Source: Candidatus Hydrogenedentota bacterium
GTDB lineage: Bacteria; Hydrogenedentota; Hydrogenedentia; Hydrogenedentales; SLHB01
Direction: 5' to 3'
Length of the DNA: 64,000 nt
NCBI GenBank assembly: GCA_020848835.1
Contig: JADLHJ010000048.1
Coordinates: 1-64,000 of the forward strand
Below, one piece after another: positions 23,580-32,253 of this stretch. How positions within the stretch are numbered: the first letter of the stretch is position 1; each line of letters starts with the position of its first letter. The translations under genes were made by a program, and so were the position numbers. A model generated the notes under the pieces. It made no database searches, was not told where the DNA came from, and saw only the letters and a list, made by a program, of their open reading frames with translations.

Positions 23580-24986
23580 GTGGAAGCGCAAGCGCTAATC
23601 GAACAGTTAATGGATAGCCGCGACGACGCGGACATTATGGCGGCGGCACGCGAGCTGGCGCCGCGCAAGGGGCTTGCGCCGCAGGCGGCGCGTTTGCTCG
23701 TTGATTTGTTGAACAACGGTACAGCGGCGCGCGCGGCGGCGGCGGCGTTTGTTCTGGGCGAGTGGGGCGCGACGGCGCTGGGCATGTCGCCGAGCCTATT
23801 GAATTCCCTGCGCAAACAGACCGCGCACGAAAACGTGACGGTGCGTCATTGGTGCGTAGCGGCGCTGCGGCAACTCGGCCATCGCGCGAATACTGCCGTG
23901 CCCGAGTTAATCGTTTGCCTGCGCGATCCCGATGACGGTGTTCGCAGTGTTGCGGCGCATGCGCTCGCGGAGTTGGGCCGCGCGGCGCAACCGGCGGTCG
24001 GCGTGCTGGTGGATATGGTGCACGATCCCAATGACGAAGTGCGCCAGGCGACGGTGGCCGCGCTGGTGCGCATCGATCCGCATGGCGAACGTTTCATCGC
24101 GGCGATTCGGCCCGGGTTGCGATCCGCGTCGGCACGTATACGCGCGCAATCGGCCGAGGCGCTCGGCCGTCTGCGGTCTGCGGCGTTGGATGCGACCGGC
24201 GAGTTGAACCTTGCGTTGAACGACGGAAACGCGACCGTGCGCTTGCGCGCGATGGAGGCGTTGGCGCGCATTCTGCCGGCAGAGCGTCCGCTGTTGAATG
24301 CAATTGGCCTCGCAATTCACGATGCAGACGAAGACGTGCGCGCCGAGGCGGTGGACGCGTTGCGATTGTTTGCGCACGAGCCGCAGGCCATCGCGCCGCA
24401 GTTGTTATCTTCGATGCGCGATGGTTCGCCGCGCGTGCGTTTCCGTGCGATCGAGTTGCTGGAAAAGTTTGTGGCCGATATGGGGCCGATGATTCCGGCG
24501 ATACGCGTTGCAATTGCCAATGCATTTCACGATTCATCGGAACTTGTGCAGACGCGCGCGGTCAAGGCCAGCGGCACGATTGCGCAATGGACCGAGCGCG
24601 CGGACCCGCGCCTGGTGAATGCATTGTTCGATGCGGACGGAGATACTCGGCTCGCTGCGGTGCTGGCGCTCGCGGCTACGCACCACGATCCGGAAGCGAT
24701 CGATGCGCTGCGTTTCCGGCTTGGCGACGAGCGCGCGGACGTGCGCGTGGCCGCGTGCCATGCGTTGATCGCATGCGGCGAAGATGCGGGCGCGGTGCTG
24801 GCTACGTTGATCCACGAACTGGGCGATTCCGATACGGCGGTGCAACTGGAAGCGATGCGCGCGATCAAGCTGCTTGGTGCGAGTGCGACGTCTGCGCTCG
24901 AAGATGTTCGCGAAAAGACCGCGGACAGTAACCCGGAAGTCCGCGCCGCGGCGATGCGATTGGTGAGCGCGCTTGAGCTTGCGTGA
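23580..24986 (+). CDS. HEAT-repeat protein (PBS-lyase-like repeats)
   Basis: About 468 residues built almost wholly of 30-40-residue helical pairs with the pattern DPDDGVRSVAAHALAELG, DPNDEVRQATVAALVRI, DADEDVRAEAVDALRL and similar, roughly eleven or twelve units. Such arrays act as protein-binding scaffolds; no catalytic domain is present. The frame is open upstream into the palindromic repeat, where translation is not protein-like, so the GTG at 23580 (GGAAG about 6 nt upstream) is preferred; the start remains uncertain. No signal peptide. It is a single gene, and its partners cannot be inferred. Confidence 0.85.
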   Translation: MEAQALIEQLMDSRDDADIMAAARELAPRKGLAPQAARLLVDLLNNGTAARAAAAAFVLGEWGATALGMSPSLLNSLRKQTAHENVTVRHWCVAALRQLGHRANTAVPELIVCLRDPDDGVRSVAAHALAELGRAAQPAVGVLVDMVHDPNDEVRQATVAALVRIDPHGERFIAAIRPGLRSASARIRAQSAEALGRLRSAALDATGELNLALNDGNATVRLRAMEALARILPAERPLLNAIGLAIHDADEDVRAEAVDALRLFAHEPQAIAPQLLSSMRDGSPRVRFRAIELLEKFVADMGPMIPAIRVAIANAFHDSSELVQTRAVKASGTIAQWTERADPRLVNALFDADGDTRLAAVLALAATHHDPEAIDALRFRLGDERADVRVAACHALIACGEDAGAVLATLIHELGDSDTAVQLEAMRAIKLLGASATSALEDVREKTADSNPEVRAAAMRLVSALELA

Positions 24987-25079
24987 ATCGCGCGTGTTGC
25001 AACGTGGATCTGGGCGGGAATTAAGGGAACTATGGGGCGGCGAACAGGAACCCGATTGCTTCAGCCTTTGGCGTACATT

Positions 25080-26432
25080 TCAATTCAGCGATAGCGAAAC
25101 ATTCGCCTCTTCACCAGCCCTAATCTCGACGGTGTCTGTGACATAAAGGAACGACGAATCCTCGCCTGCAACGTGGCGTTCCGCGATCGCGATGATCGTG
25201 TACTTACCTTCCTCGAGTTCGCGAATTTTGAAGATGCCTTCCTTATTCGGGCGCGCCTCACCTTCACAAATCTCGCCGAAGTCATACAGGTCATCTTCGG
25301 TGACGTTGTTCAACTCGTAATCGCCCTTGATGGCAAAGATGCCGCCCACCTCGCCTTCCTGTAAACCGGTGATAGTGCCGAGCAACGTTCCAGTGGATTC
25401 AAAGTCGTAGGAGTAGGCGTTTGGCGCGTCCTTACTCAGAGTGATTGTTTCCCGGTGCTCCTGCCACTCGACACCGTCCATCGTTGCGCGCAGCGTCAAC
25501 ACATTGGAACCCGCCATCAATGCTTCGGCATTGTACGAACCATCGGGTGCGATGTGGACTTCCAATATCTCGGGCACCATGGGACTCGAAAAGAAAATCA
25601 TACCCTCACTCGGCGGTTCACCGTTTACCGTTACGGTACCTTGCACGCGTGCGCGCGCATTTTCCGGCACGACCAACCGAGCGGCCTTTCTACTTGCGCT
25701 GACCAGCTGATTGTATTCGTTCTGGACATTTACTTTCTCAGACTCTTCGCGGATTCGCGCTTCCTTCTCAGTACTTGCCGCAGATGCATCCAACCGGAGA
25801 AGCCGAATCTCCCTTGGCTGGCCCGTTGCCGCCTGTTGCGAATTCATGAATTCGAACAATAGAAGCGACTCTTGCTGATATCCCTCCGCGGAAACCTCCA
25901 GCGTATCCGACTGTGCCCGGCGCTTCTGCATTTCATTTTCGATCGCCATTTTCCAGATCTCTGTCTGCACAAGGGTGTCGTCATTTGGTCTTTTGACGGG
26001 AACGAAAGTGCGCTCGGCAGCGATTTCAAAAGTCCCGGATTCACTTGAAACGCTGTTCCATGGAATCTCTCGCGGCGGATCTCCGGGACGCCGCGCTTCG
26101 AAGTAGCGACGGTAGCGGAAGGACTTCACAGGTTCCTTTGTCGTTGCGTCGATCACCGTAAACGTCATCTTGGGGCCAGCGTAATTTGCCTCCATCTTGG
26201 TACTGTCCGTTTGGCGATCCGGACTGTCTTTGCGTCGTTCGTTTTCCGCTTCCTCCTGGCGGCGCATGCGATCGCGTTCGATGTATCGGTTCATGGCGGG
26301 CCGGCGCGGTTCGCGCCATTCGCGAATTTCCTTTGCGAGGTTTTTGTACCAGGACGGCTGGGTAAACCACACCGCCACGGCGCTGATCAGCAATCCCAGC
26401 GTCAAGGCGATCGATACGTCTGTCTTTTTCAT
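25080..26432 (-). CDS. Membrane-anchored protein with carboxypeptidase-regulatory-like domains
   Basis: A 450-residue protein with an N-terminal membrane anchor (residues 7-24), a charged coiled segment rich in Arg and Glu (30-80), then beta-rich regions. Residues near 90-130 (FTVIDATTKEPVKSFRY) and 265-300 (RVQGTVTVNGEPPSEGMIFF) look like CarboxypepD_reg/DUF4198-type Ig-like domains, and the end (GIFKIRELEEGKYTIIAIA) is another. Such domains mediate structural or binding roles outside the membrane. It is convergent with the HEAT-repeat gene. Function unknown. Confidence 0.75.
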   Translation of the reverse strand: MKKTDVSIALTLGLLISAVAVWFTQPSWYKNLAKEIREWREPRRPAMNRYIERDRMRRQEEAENERRKDSPDRQTDSTKMEANYAGPKMTFTVIDATTKEPVKSFRYRRYFEARRPGDPPREIPWNSVSSESGTFEIAAERTFVPVKRPNDDTLVQTEIWKMAIENEMQKRRAQSDTLEVSAEGYQQESLLLFEFMNSQQAATGQPREIRLLRLDASAASTEKEARIREESEKVNVQNEYNQLVSASRKAARLVVPENARARVQGTVTVNGEPPSEGMIFFSSPMVPEILEVHIAPDGSYNAEALMAGSNVLTLRATMDGVEWQEHRETITLSKDAPNAYSYDFESTGTLLGTITGLQEGEVGGIFAIKGDYELNNVTEDDLYDFGEICEGEARPNKEGIFKIRELEEGKYTIIAIAERHVAGEDSSFLYVTDTVEIRAGEEANVSLSLN

Positions 26433-26648
26433 GAACCCTGCTGTCTCATGCTTTGCCGGAGCCTGCGCGATTATACCGATTTAACCGCCCGGGCTTTTTC
26501 GGAATTCTGCGCTGTCGGCCCGTCTAAACTATGACGCAATATGAGAAAGCCGATCATGCGGGCGGGTGGCGCGATACCGAAAGGTTGCGCGGTACGCGAA
26601 GAGACCGCGCCTACACATAATGGCCAGGTTTTATAGTAGGATTTTGTG

Positions 26649-27212
26649 ATGAACAAGTATGTCGTTCTGGATAGAGACGGTGTGATCAATCGCGTTACGC
26701 GCGGGGAGTACATCACGTCGCCGGAGATGATCGATCTCCTGCCGGGAGCTGCGCGCGCGATCGCGCAATTGAATGCGCAGGGGTACGCAGTCATCGTCGT
26801 GAGCAATCAACAGTGCGTTGCGCTTGGGCTGCTTACGCAGAAAGGGCTGGACCTGGTTTCGGAGTCGTTGCGCACGGTGTTGCGCAGCGAGGGTGCGACG
26901 ATCGAAGAATTTTTTTATTGCACGCACCTGAAAACGGCGGCATGCGAATGCCGGAAACCGCAGCCGGGTTTGTTGCTCGAAGCGCAAAGGAGGTTTGGCT
27001 TCGACCTCGCGGCGACCTACTTTGTGGGCGATATGTTTTCTGATGTAGTGACGGCAAAAAATGCTGGGTGCCGCTCCATCTTCACGCTTGGCGGGTTGGA
27101 TGACGAACTTCATAAACGCGGCGAGCCGTTTCCGCATATGCCGGAGTACATCGCGCGGGATCTCGCGGATGCCGTTGCGTATATCCTTGCTAAAGATCAA
27201 ATCGAAGCGTGA
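26649..27212 (+). CDS. gmhB: D-glycero-D-manno-heptose-1,7-bisphosphate 7-phosphatase-like HAD phosphatase
   Basis: A 187-residue HAD-IIIA phosphatase. The catalytic motif is DRDGVIN (Asp8, Asp10), motif II is VVVSNQQ and the C-terminal acidic motif is GDMFSDV. A zinc loop with the Cys-x-His ... Cys-x-Cys pattern (CTHLKTAACEC) near residue 97 is diagnostic of GmhB and histidinol-phosphatase relatives. GmhB acts in ADP-heptose synthesis for LPS core or S-layer glycans. The ATG at 26649 with AGG 8 nt upstream is preferred over a GTG one codon earlier. No other heptose genes are near, so the exact substrate is inferred. Confidence 0.9.
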   Translation: MNKYVVLDRDGVINRVTRGEYITSPEMIDLLPGAARAIAQLNAQGYAVIVVSNQQCVALGLLTQKGLDLVSESLRTVLRSEGATIEEFFYCTHLKTAACECRKPQPGLLLEAQRRFGFDLAATYFVGDMFSDVVTAKNAGCRSIFTLGGLDDELHKRGEPFPHMPEYIARDLADAVAYILAKDQIEA

Positions 27213-27241
27213 CGTGAAGCAGAGCTTCGGGAACGAGTTCT

Positions 27242-29128
27242 TTACTCCCGGGGCGCTGGGGTGATTTTCATTTCAACGCGCTCGCCGTTGCGCGTCACTA
27301 CGACGCCGACTTCTTCGCCAATCTTCAGCGCTTCGATCGCGTAGGTGTAGTCGTAAATGTTTTCGACTTTCATGCCGCCGAGTTCGACGATTACGTCACC
27401 GCTTTTTAATCCCGCTTTCGATGCGGGGCCGCCTTCGGCTACACCGGCGAGGGGCAGGCCCGTTACGCCGTTCTGCCCGTAGTCAGGGATGGTGCCGAGG
27501 TAAGCGCGCAGGCCGGTGTCCGTGCCGCTGCCTTGCGGTTTGGCCTGGCCGATGTAGTCCGGCGCGGCATCGCGGTTCGCGAGCGATAGCGTGACGTTCG
27601 CCATGAACTGCGCGATTTTCGCTGCGCCTTCGCAGTTTACTTTTTCCGCCGTATCGCGCGGCGTGTGGTAGTCCTCGTGCGCGCCCGTGAAGGCATTGAT
27701 GAATGGGACGCCCTTCACGAAGAACGATGTGGCATCGGTGGGCAAGTAACTATCGTCCTGGGTCGAAATCGCGAGATCCAAATTCGTTTTGGCTTTTTCG
27801 ATCTCATCGTTCCAGATCGAGCTGGATCCGATGCCGCCGATCACGACGTTGTCGCGCAGGCGTCCTATCATGTCCATGTTCACGTACGCGCTAATGGCCG
27901 GCGACAGTTTCTCTGCGTGGAGTTGCTCGGACAGTTCGCGCGTGTAGTGCGCGGAACCTAACAGGCCCAACTCTTCGCCCGACCACGCGGCGAATAGAAT
28001 GCTGTGGTTGGGACGATGCGCAGCGCCGTCTCCGTTCACAAACCACTGCGCGATCTCCAGCACGCCCGCAACACCCGAGGCGTTATCGTCACCGCCGTAA
28101 TGAATCTGTTCGCGTTCATCGTCGCGCGCGAGCGATCCGGTCGATGCCTTCGCGCCTAGATGATCGACATGCGCGCCGACGACGACCACGGATTCGGTTT
28201 TGCCCGACGGCGGATCGAGCCTGCCCAGCACATTACGGCCGGTCCGTTTTTCCTGCTGAATGTTGACGGTTGCAGCAATGTTAATCTCGGGAATTGGGAA
28301 TCCCATCATCGGATCGCCCGTATCCAGCTTGTCCTGCAATTCCTTGAGCGATTTGTTGGCCGACGCCAATAACGCATCCCCGACCGCATCGGTAACGCTG
28401 ACAGCGGCGATGCTCGATCCGGAAAACGAGGCATCGAAATTCAACACCACGAGCGGCTGCGATACTTTCGAGTTAGGACCGCTTACTACGATGAGTCCCT
28501 TCGCGCCGCGATCGCGCGCGAGCATCGCCTTGTAGCGCAGGCCCGCGTAGCGATTGAGGTATTGACGGCGCGGCGCGGGCACATTTTCCGGTACGAAGCG
28601 AAATACCAGCACCCATTTGTCCGTCACGTCGAGATGCACATAGGAATCGTATTCGGCTTGTTCCTGGTGCGTGGGCGCGACGATGCCATAGCCCGCGAAC
28701 ACCACGCCGCCTTCCGCATCGCCCATTTTGGAAAACGCGAGCGGGCGCCAATCGGAATCGACGTCGAATGATTTGGATTCGCTACCGTGATGCAGCGCAA
28801 GTGCATTGCCGTTGCCAAGGGACACGCCCGCGGTGAACGCAAAGGGATCGAAAAACGAACCATCCTTACCCCCGGGTTTAAGGCCAAGCGCGCGAAAACA
28901 TTCGGCCACGTAGTCGGTTGCGGCGCGTTCGCCGTCCGTTCCGGTCATGCGGCCTTGCAGCGATTCGGAGGCGAGATAGAAGACGTGGCGGCGAATATCT
29001 TCTGAATGAATTTGCGGAAGGAGTGTTCGTATATCGGCGGGTGGCACCGGCGATTCCGCGTACGATGCGAGCGCTATTGCGGTAATTGCAGTATATAAAT
29101 AAATTCGCGTGCAGAATTGTTTTGCCAC
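27242..29128 (-). CDS. Secreted M28-family zinc aminopeptidase with PDZ domain
   Basis: A 628-residue exported metallopeptidase (signal peptide to about SYAES). A PA-type inserted domain occupies roughly residues 130-290 (GYGIVAPTH, RDRGAKGLIVV). The M28 domain has the two-zinc ligand set in order: His320/Asp322 in AHVDHLG, Asp347/348 in GGDDNASG, Glu385-Glu386 in SGEELGLLGS, Asp419 in NMDMIG and His488 in EDYHTPRDT. A PDZ domain ends the protein (GGPASKAGLKSGDVIVELGG). It would release N-terminal residues from peptides outside the cytoplasm. GTG start with GGAAGGA just upstream. Convergent with gmhB. Confidence 0.94.
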   Translation of the reverse strand: MAKQFCTRIYLYTAITAIALASYAESPVPPADIRTLLPQIHSEDIRRHVFYLASESLQGRMTGTDGERAATDYVAECFRALGLKPGGKDGSFFDPFAFTAGVSLGNGNALALHHGSESKSFDVDSDWRPLAFSKMGDAEGGVVFAGYGIVAPTHQEQAEYDSYVHLDVTDKWVLVFRFVPENVPAPRRQYLNRYAGLRYKAMLARDRGAKGLIVVSGPNSKVSQPLVVLNFDASFSGSSIAAVSVTDAVGDALLASANKSLKELQDKLDTGDPMMGFPIPEINIAATVNIQQEKRTGRNVLGRLDPPSGKTESVVVVGAHVDHLGAKASTGSLARDDEREQIHYGGDDNASGVAGVLEIAQWFVNGDGAAHRPNHSILFAAWSGEELGLLGSAHYTRELSEQLHAEKLSPAISAYVNMDMIGRLRDNVVIGGIGSSSIWNDEIEKAKTNLDLAISTQDDSYLPTDATSFFVKGVPFINAFTGAHEDYHTPRDTAEKVNCEGAAKIAQFMANVTLSLANRDAAPDYIGQAKPQGSGTDTGLRAYLGTIPDYGQNGVTGLPLAGVAEGGPASKAGLKSGDVIVELGGMKVENIYDYTYAIEALKIGEEVGVVVTRNGERVEMKITPAPRE

Positions 29129-29248
29129 GGTCCTTCCACAACTCCCATGCTTAAGTTATTCTCGCAGTCACCAATCAAAATGCCCGCGCGAAAAAGATGA
29201 TAACACACCCCGAACTGTGCCATACTTTCGGCATTCAGGGCTGCACCG

Positions 29249-30082
29249 ATGGCAAATCGAAGTGACATTCCGCATCTGATCGATCTACTCGATGGCGCGT
29301 CACATGATGTGCGCGAACTCGTGCTGCGCGAGTTGCTTTCTTTCGGGCAATCGCTCGAAGACGAACTCGCCGCGATGGATCATCAACTTTCCCCCGCGCA
29401 GCGGCGCGCCGCCGAACGCATCCTCTTCGCCCACCGCAAGGCCGAAATGCGATGGGAAGCGTGGGGCGAATGGCCGAAACTGCAAGACCCGAACGCGCAG
29501 ATGGAGACTGCATTTGAGCTGCTCGCGCAGTTTCAATATGGCTGGACGCCGCCGGTGTCGTTGCGCGATTTGCTCGACGATCTTTCGCGAGACTATCTCA
29601 CCACTTGTCACACGCGCGACGCGCTTTCGCTGAGCCGTTTCTTGTTTGGCGTAAAAAACCTGCGCGGGAACCGCGAGGAGTACTACGCGCCTCTGAACAG
29701 TAATTTGATCCATGTGATTCAGAACGAGTTGGGTCTGCCGATCAGCCTCGCGTGTATTTTTATTCTGGTGGGCGCGCGCTGTGGTGTCGCGATTGAAGGG
29801 TGTTGCGCGCCGGGGCATTTTCTTGCGCGTGCGCGGATGGGCGGGCGTACAGTTTTCTTCGATTGTTTCGACGGCGGGCGCATGCTCACCGAAAAAGAGA
29901 TCGGCACGATTCGCGCGCAGATGCCAAAGCGGTTGTGGCAGGCGCTTGCCGATGCGGCCACGCCGGTGGACATCATTCGCCGTGTGCTGAACAATCTCAT
30001 CCACGCCTACGATCTCGAAGGCGATACTGCGCAGGCACAACTCATGCGCGATTTGCAGGGTGGCCTGCCGATCCTCAGTTAA
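29249..30082 (+). CDS. SirB1-family transglutaminase-like/TPR protein
   Basis: A 277-residue SirB1-like protein: helical N-terminal region, then a truncated transglutaminase-like core with SLSRFLFGVKNLRGN (the usual catalytic-Cys helix is Ser-led), NELGLPISLACIFILVGARCG and the His of CCAPGHFLAR (His190), then a C-terminal TPR-like segment (RVLNNLIHAYDLEGD). The family is widespread and of uncertain function. The ATG is supported by similarity from the first residues. A 48-codon ORF follows after 3 nt. Confidence 0.9.
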   Translation: MANRSDIPHLIDLLDGASHDVRELVLRELLSFGQSLEDELAAMDHQLSPAQRRAAERILFAHRKAEMRWEAWGEWPKLQDPNAQMETAFELLAQFQYGWTPPVSLRDLLDDLSRDYLTTCHTRDALSLSRFLFGVKNLRGNREEYYAPLNSNLIHVIQNELGLPISLACIFILVGARCGVAIEGCCAPGHFLARARMGGRTVFFDCFDGGRMLTEKEIGTIRAQMPKRLWQALADAATPVDIIRRVLNNLIHAYDLEGDTAQAQLMRDLQGGLPILS

Positions 30083-30085
30083 CGT

Positions 30086-30232
30086 ATGAAGCACATCCAC
30101 CGAATTTCCGTTCTGCCCGCTCCTGCGTTCGAGGTGCAACCGAACCTTTTTGTGCGCTTCCTGGAGATTCTTCTCCAGCGCGTTGTGGTTGCGCAGTTGC
30201 AGGAGAAGAAAGCGCAGAAGGCCGCCGAATAG
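30086..30232 (+). CDS. Small protein of 48 residues behind the SirB1-like gene
   Basis: An ATG-to-TAG frame starting 3 nt after the SirB1-like stop. The product is protein-like: KHIHRISVLPAPAFEVQ, then a hydrophobic amphipathic stretch FVRFLEILLQRVVV, then a Lys/Gln/Ala-rich end (QEKKAQKAAE). Third codon positions are GC-rich like the neighbours. No family recognised. Tight spacing suggests translational coupling with the upstream gene. Confidence 0.55.
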   Translation: MKHIHRISVLPAPAFEVQPNLFVRFLEILLQRVVVAQLQEKKAQKAAE

Positions 30233-30242
30233 TAGCTGCGCT

Positions 30243-30725
30243 TCAGGCAGTCGGCAGGTCCAGAACCATTGCCACGTCGCAGCGTTTCGCACAATGCGTT
30301 CCCAGGGGTTTGCGGCGAAAGCCAAATTTCTCGTACAGGGCGATCGCTTCTTTCAATATGCCGGCCGTTTCCAATTCGATGCGGACAAAGCCTCTTTGAT
30401 TCGCTTCGGTCAACGCCCGCCCGATCATGATGTTTCCGTAACCGCGGCCGCGCGCAGATGCGCGCAAATACATCTTGCGAAGTTCGCAGGTGGTGTCATT
30501 CACTTTGCACAGGCCAGCCGATCCGATAATGGCGCCGTTCTCGTCAAGCCAGACACCAAACCAGCCGCCTCTTTCGAAATAAGCCCCTTCCAAATCGCGT
30601 AAGTCAGCATCGACACCTTCGGGCTCGGCCGCTAATCCATATTCGGCGAGGACGTCGAATACGAGTTGCTCTACCGCAGCGCAATCGGCATTCGTCGCGT
30701 CGCGATATTGAAATGGTTCGGCTAT
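30243..30725 (-). CDS. GNAT-family N-acetyltransferase, start codon unclear
   Basis: About 160 residues with a GNAT domain: acetyl-CoA loop RASARGRGYGN preceded by the strand CELRKMYL, and the C-terminal ALYEKFGFRRK typical of the family. The homologous region begins at AEPFQYRDATNADC, but no ATG, GTG or TTG lies there. An ATA at 30725, about 7 nt after AGAGGA, overlaps the stop of the upstream lipoprotein gene and may serve as a rare start, or translation may be re-initiated. Substrate unknown. Confidence 0.75.
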   Translation of the reverse strand: MAEPFQYRDATNADCAAVEQLVFDVLAEYGLAAEPEGVDADLRDLEGAYFERGGWFGVWLDENGAIIGSAGLCKVNDTTCELRKMYLRASARGRGYGNIMIGRALTEANQRGFVRIELETAGILKEAIALYEKFGFRRKPLGTHCAKRCDVAMVLDLPTA

Positions 30726-32209
30726 TGTTTCGCTTCCTCTGTTTTCCCGCGCCAGATCTCCAGGCCGTCCGAAGGGTTCGCGGAGCCGAGATAGAGATAA
30801 CCGTCCGGCGTGGATTCCATCGTACGCCATCCATAGTTCGTGCGGTTGCCCATACCGTCGATTGTGACGGGGAACCAGTTGACGCCGTCCTGCGTTTTGA
30901 AAATGTCTGCGCCCGCCTGCGTGAGCTTGTACCATTGTTCGTATTCCAGCGGGAGGTCATCGACGTCCTCGGGAATTTCACCGGTTTGGATGAAGGCGAT
31001 CAGCGTGGGCAGATCGTCGAGGAACCACGACAAGATCGTTCCTTGATCCCAGGTGCCCGCGTAGAGCCAGCCGTCGTGTTCTTCCATCCACCAGCAGTAG
31101 GCGTTCATAAAGAAGTTGAAGCCGGAGTCATAGCCGGAGATTGAGTTCGGACCGACGACGGTTTCCCAGTCGTCGTTTTCATCGATGCGAATGATGTCGC
31201 AACCTTTGAATCCGTTTGCCTGCGTGGGATTAAACCCGAAGAAAATAATGCTGCCGATGTAGAGCTGGCCTTTGAACAGGCAAGGCGTGCCCGCGATCTC
31301 GTTGCGCGGATCCGTCGCGCCGCCGTCGATGAGTTTGATTGCACCCGCGCCTTTGTCGGGCCCTTCGAGCTTCCAGATTTCGTAGCCGTCCTTGTCGTTC
31401 TTCGTGCCCGCATAGAGCCAGTTGTTATACGAAATCAAGAACTCGATGCCGCGGTTGTGCGGATTGCCAAACCCGTCTTGCATCAGCGGTTCGAAATTCA
31501 GGCCGTCGTCGGACACCCAGATCTCTCCTGGTGGCGGATTGGCTTCGTAGGTGTCGTAGGCGTACGCGAGGTACATCTTGCCGTTGTGTTCCGCGAAGTA
31601 TCGGATCGACGCGCCGTTTTCGCCGGTGCTGAAGACTTGTTGCCAATCGCCCGGGTCGCCGGTCTTCGATCGCCAGAGCACGGATTCGAGCCCTTGCGTG
31701 GCGGTATAGAGGTATTTTGAGCGCTGGCCTTTGTTATCGGCATCTACCGCGCGGTAGGTGCCCATGAATCGGAAGCCCGAAGTCTTGTACTCGCCGTCCG
31801 TTTCCACGTCGCGATAATCGAAGACGGTTTCCCACACGTCGTCGCCAAGATCGGGGCGGTGCCTGCGAATCTCTGGTGGGCGCGCGGGGGCTTCGTCGAG
31901 ATCGATTTCGCCGCCTTCGATCAGGCCGGTAAAGTAAAACCCGATCAAGCCCGCGATGTTGTTGCCCGTGCCAACATATACGTGGCCGTCCTGCGCGCCG
32001 TCCGCTTTGAAGTAGCGCATAGCCCACGCGTAGCTATTGACGTCTTCCTCGTGGTCAACGGGATCGAAACCGTTTTGACTTACCTTTACAAAGTCCGATG
32101 CTTTGAACCCACCGGGATCGCATTGCGGCAAGAGCATGCCGCAGGACAATAGCGCTACAATCGATAGAAAAGTGTGCCGCAACGGAACTTTCTTTTTGTC
32201 GTTACCCAT
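30722..32209 (-). CDS. Secreted lipoprotein, probable beta-propeller
   Basis: A 495-residue exported protein; the signal ends with LLSC (Cys23), a possible lipobox. The body has recurring units of the form W-LYAGT...GxEIW (for example NWLYAGTKNDKDGYEIW, GWLYAGTWDQG, GYLYLGSANPSDGLEIW), which suggests a beta-propeller of six or so blades. No catalytic motif. The 3' end overlaps the acetyltransferase. An N-terminal KKK before the hydrophobic stretch fits a Sec signal. Function unknown. Confidence 0.8.
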   Translation of the reverse strand: MGNDKKKVPLRHTFLSIVALLSCGMLLPQCDPGGFKASDFVKVSQNGFDPVDHEEDVNSYAWAMRYFKADGAQDGHVYVGTGNNIAGLIGFYFTGLIEGGEIDLDEAPARPPEIRRHRPDLGDDVWETVFDYRDVETDGEYKTSGFRFMGTYRAVDADNKGQRSKYLYTATQGLESVLWRSKTGDPGDWQQVFSTGENGASIRYFAEHNGKMYLAYAYDTYEANPPPGEIWVSDDGLNFEPLMQDGFGNPHNRGIEFLISYNNWLYAGTKNDKDGYEIWKLEGPDKGAGAIKLIDGGATDPRNEIAGTPCLFKGQLYIGSIIFFGFNPTQANGFKGCDIIRIDENDDWETVVGPNSISGYDSGFNFFMNAYCWWMEEHDGWLYAGTWDQGTILSWFLDDLPTLIAFIQTGEIPEDVDDLPLEYEQWYKLTQAGADIFKTQDGVNWFPVTIDGMGNRTNYGWRTMESTPDGYLYLGSANPSDGLEIWRGKTEEAKQ

Positions 32210-32253
32210 GGTGTGTCCCCCTCTTGGTCATTAGCGATCCACCCCGTGATCGG

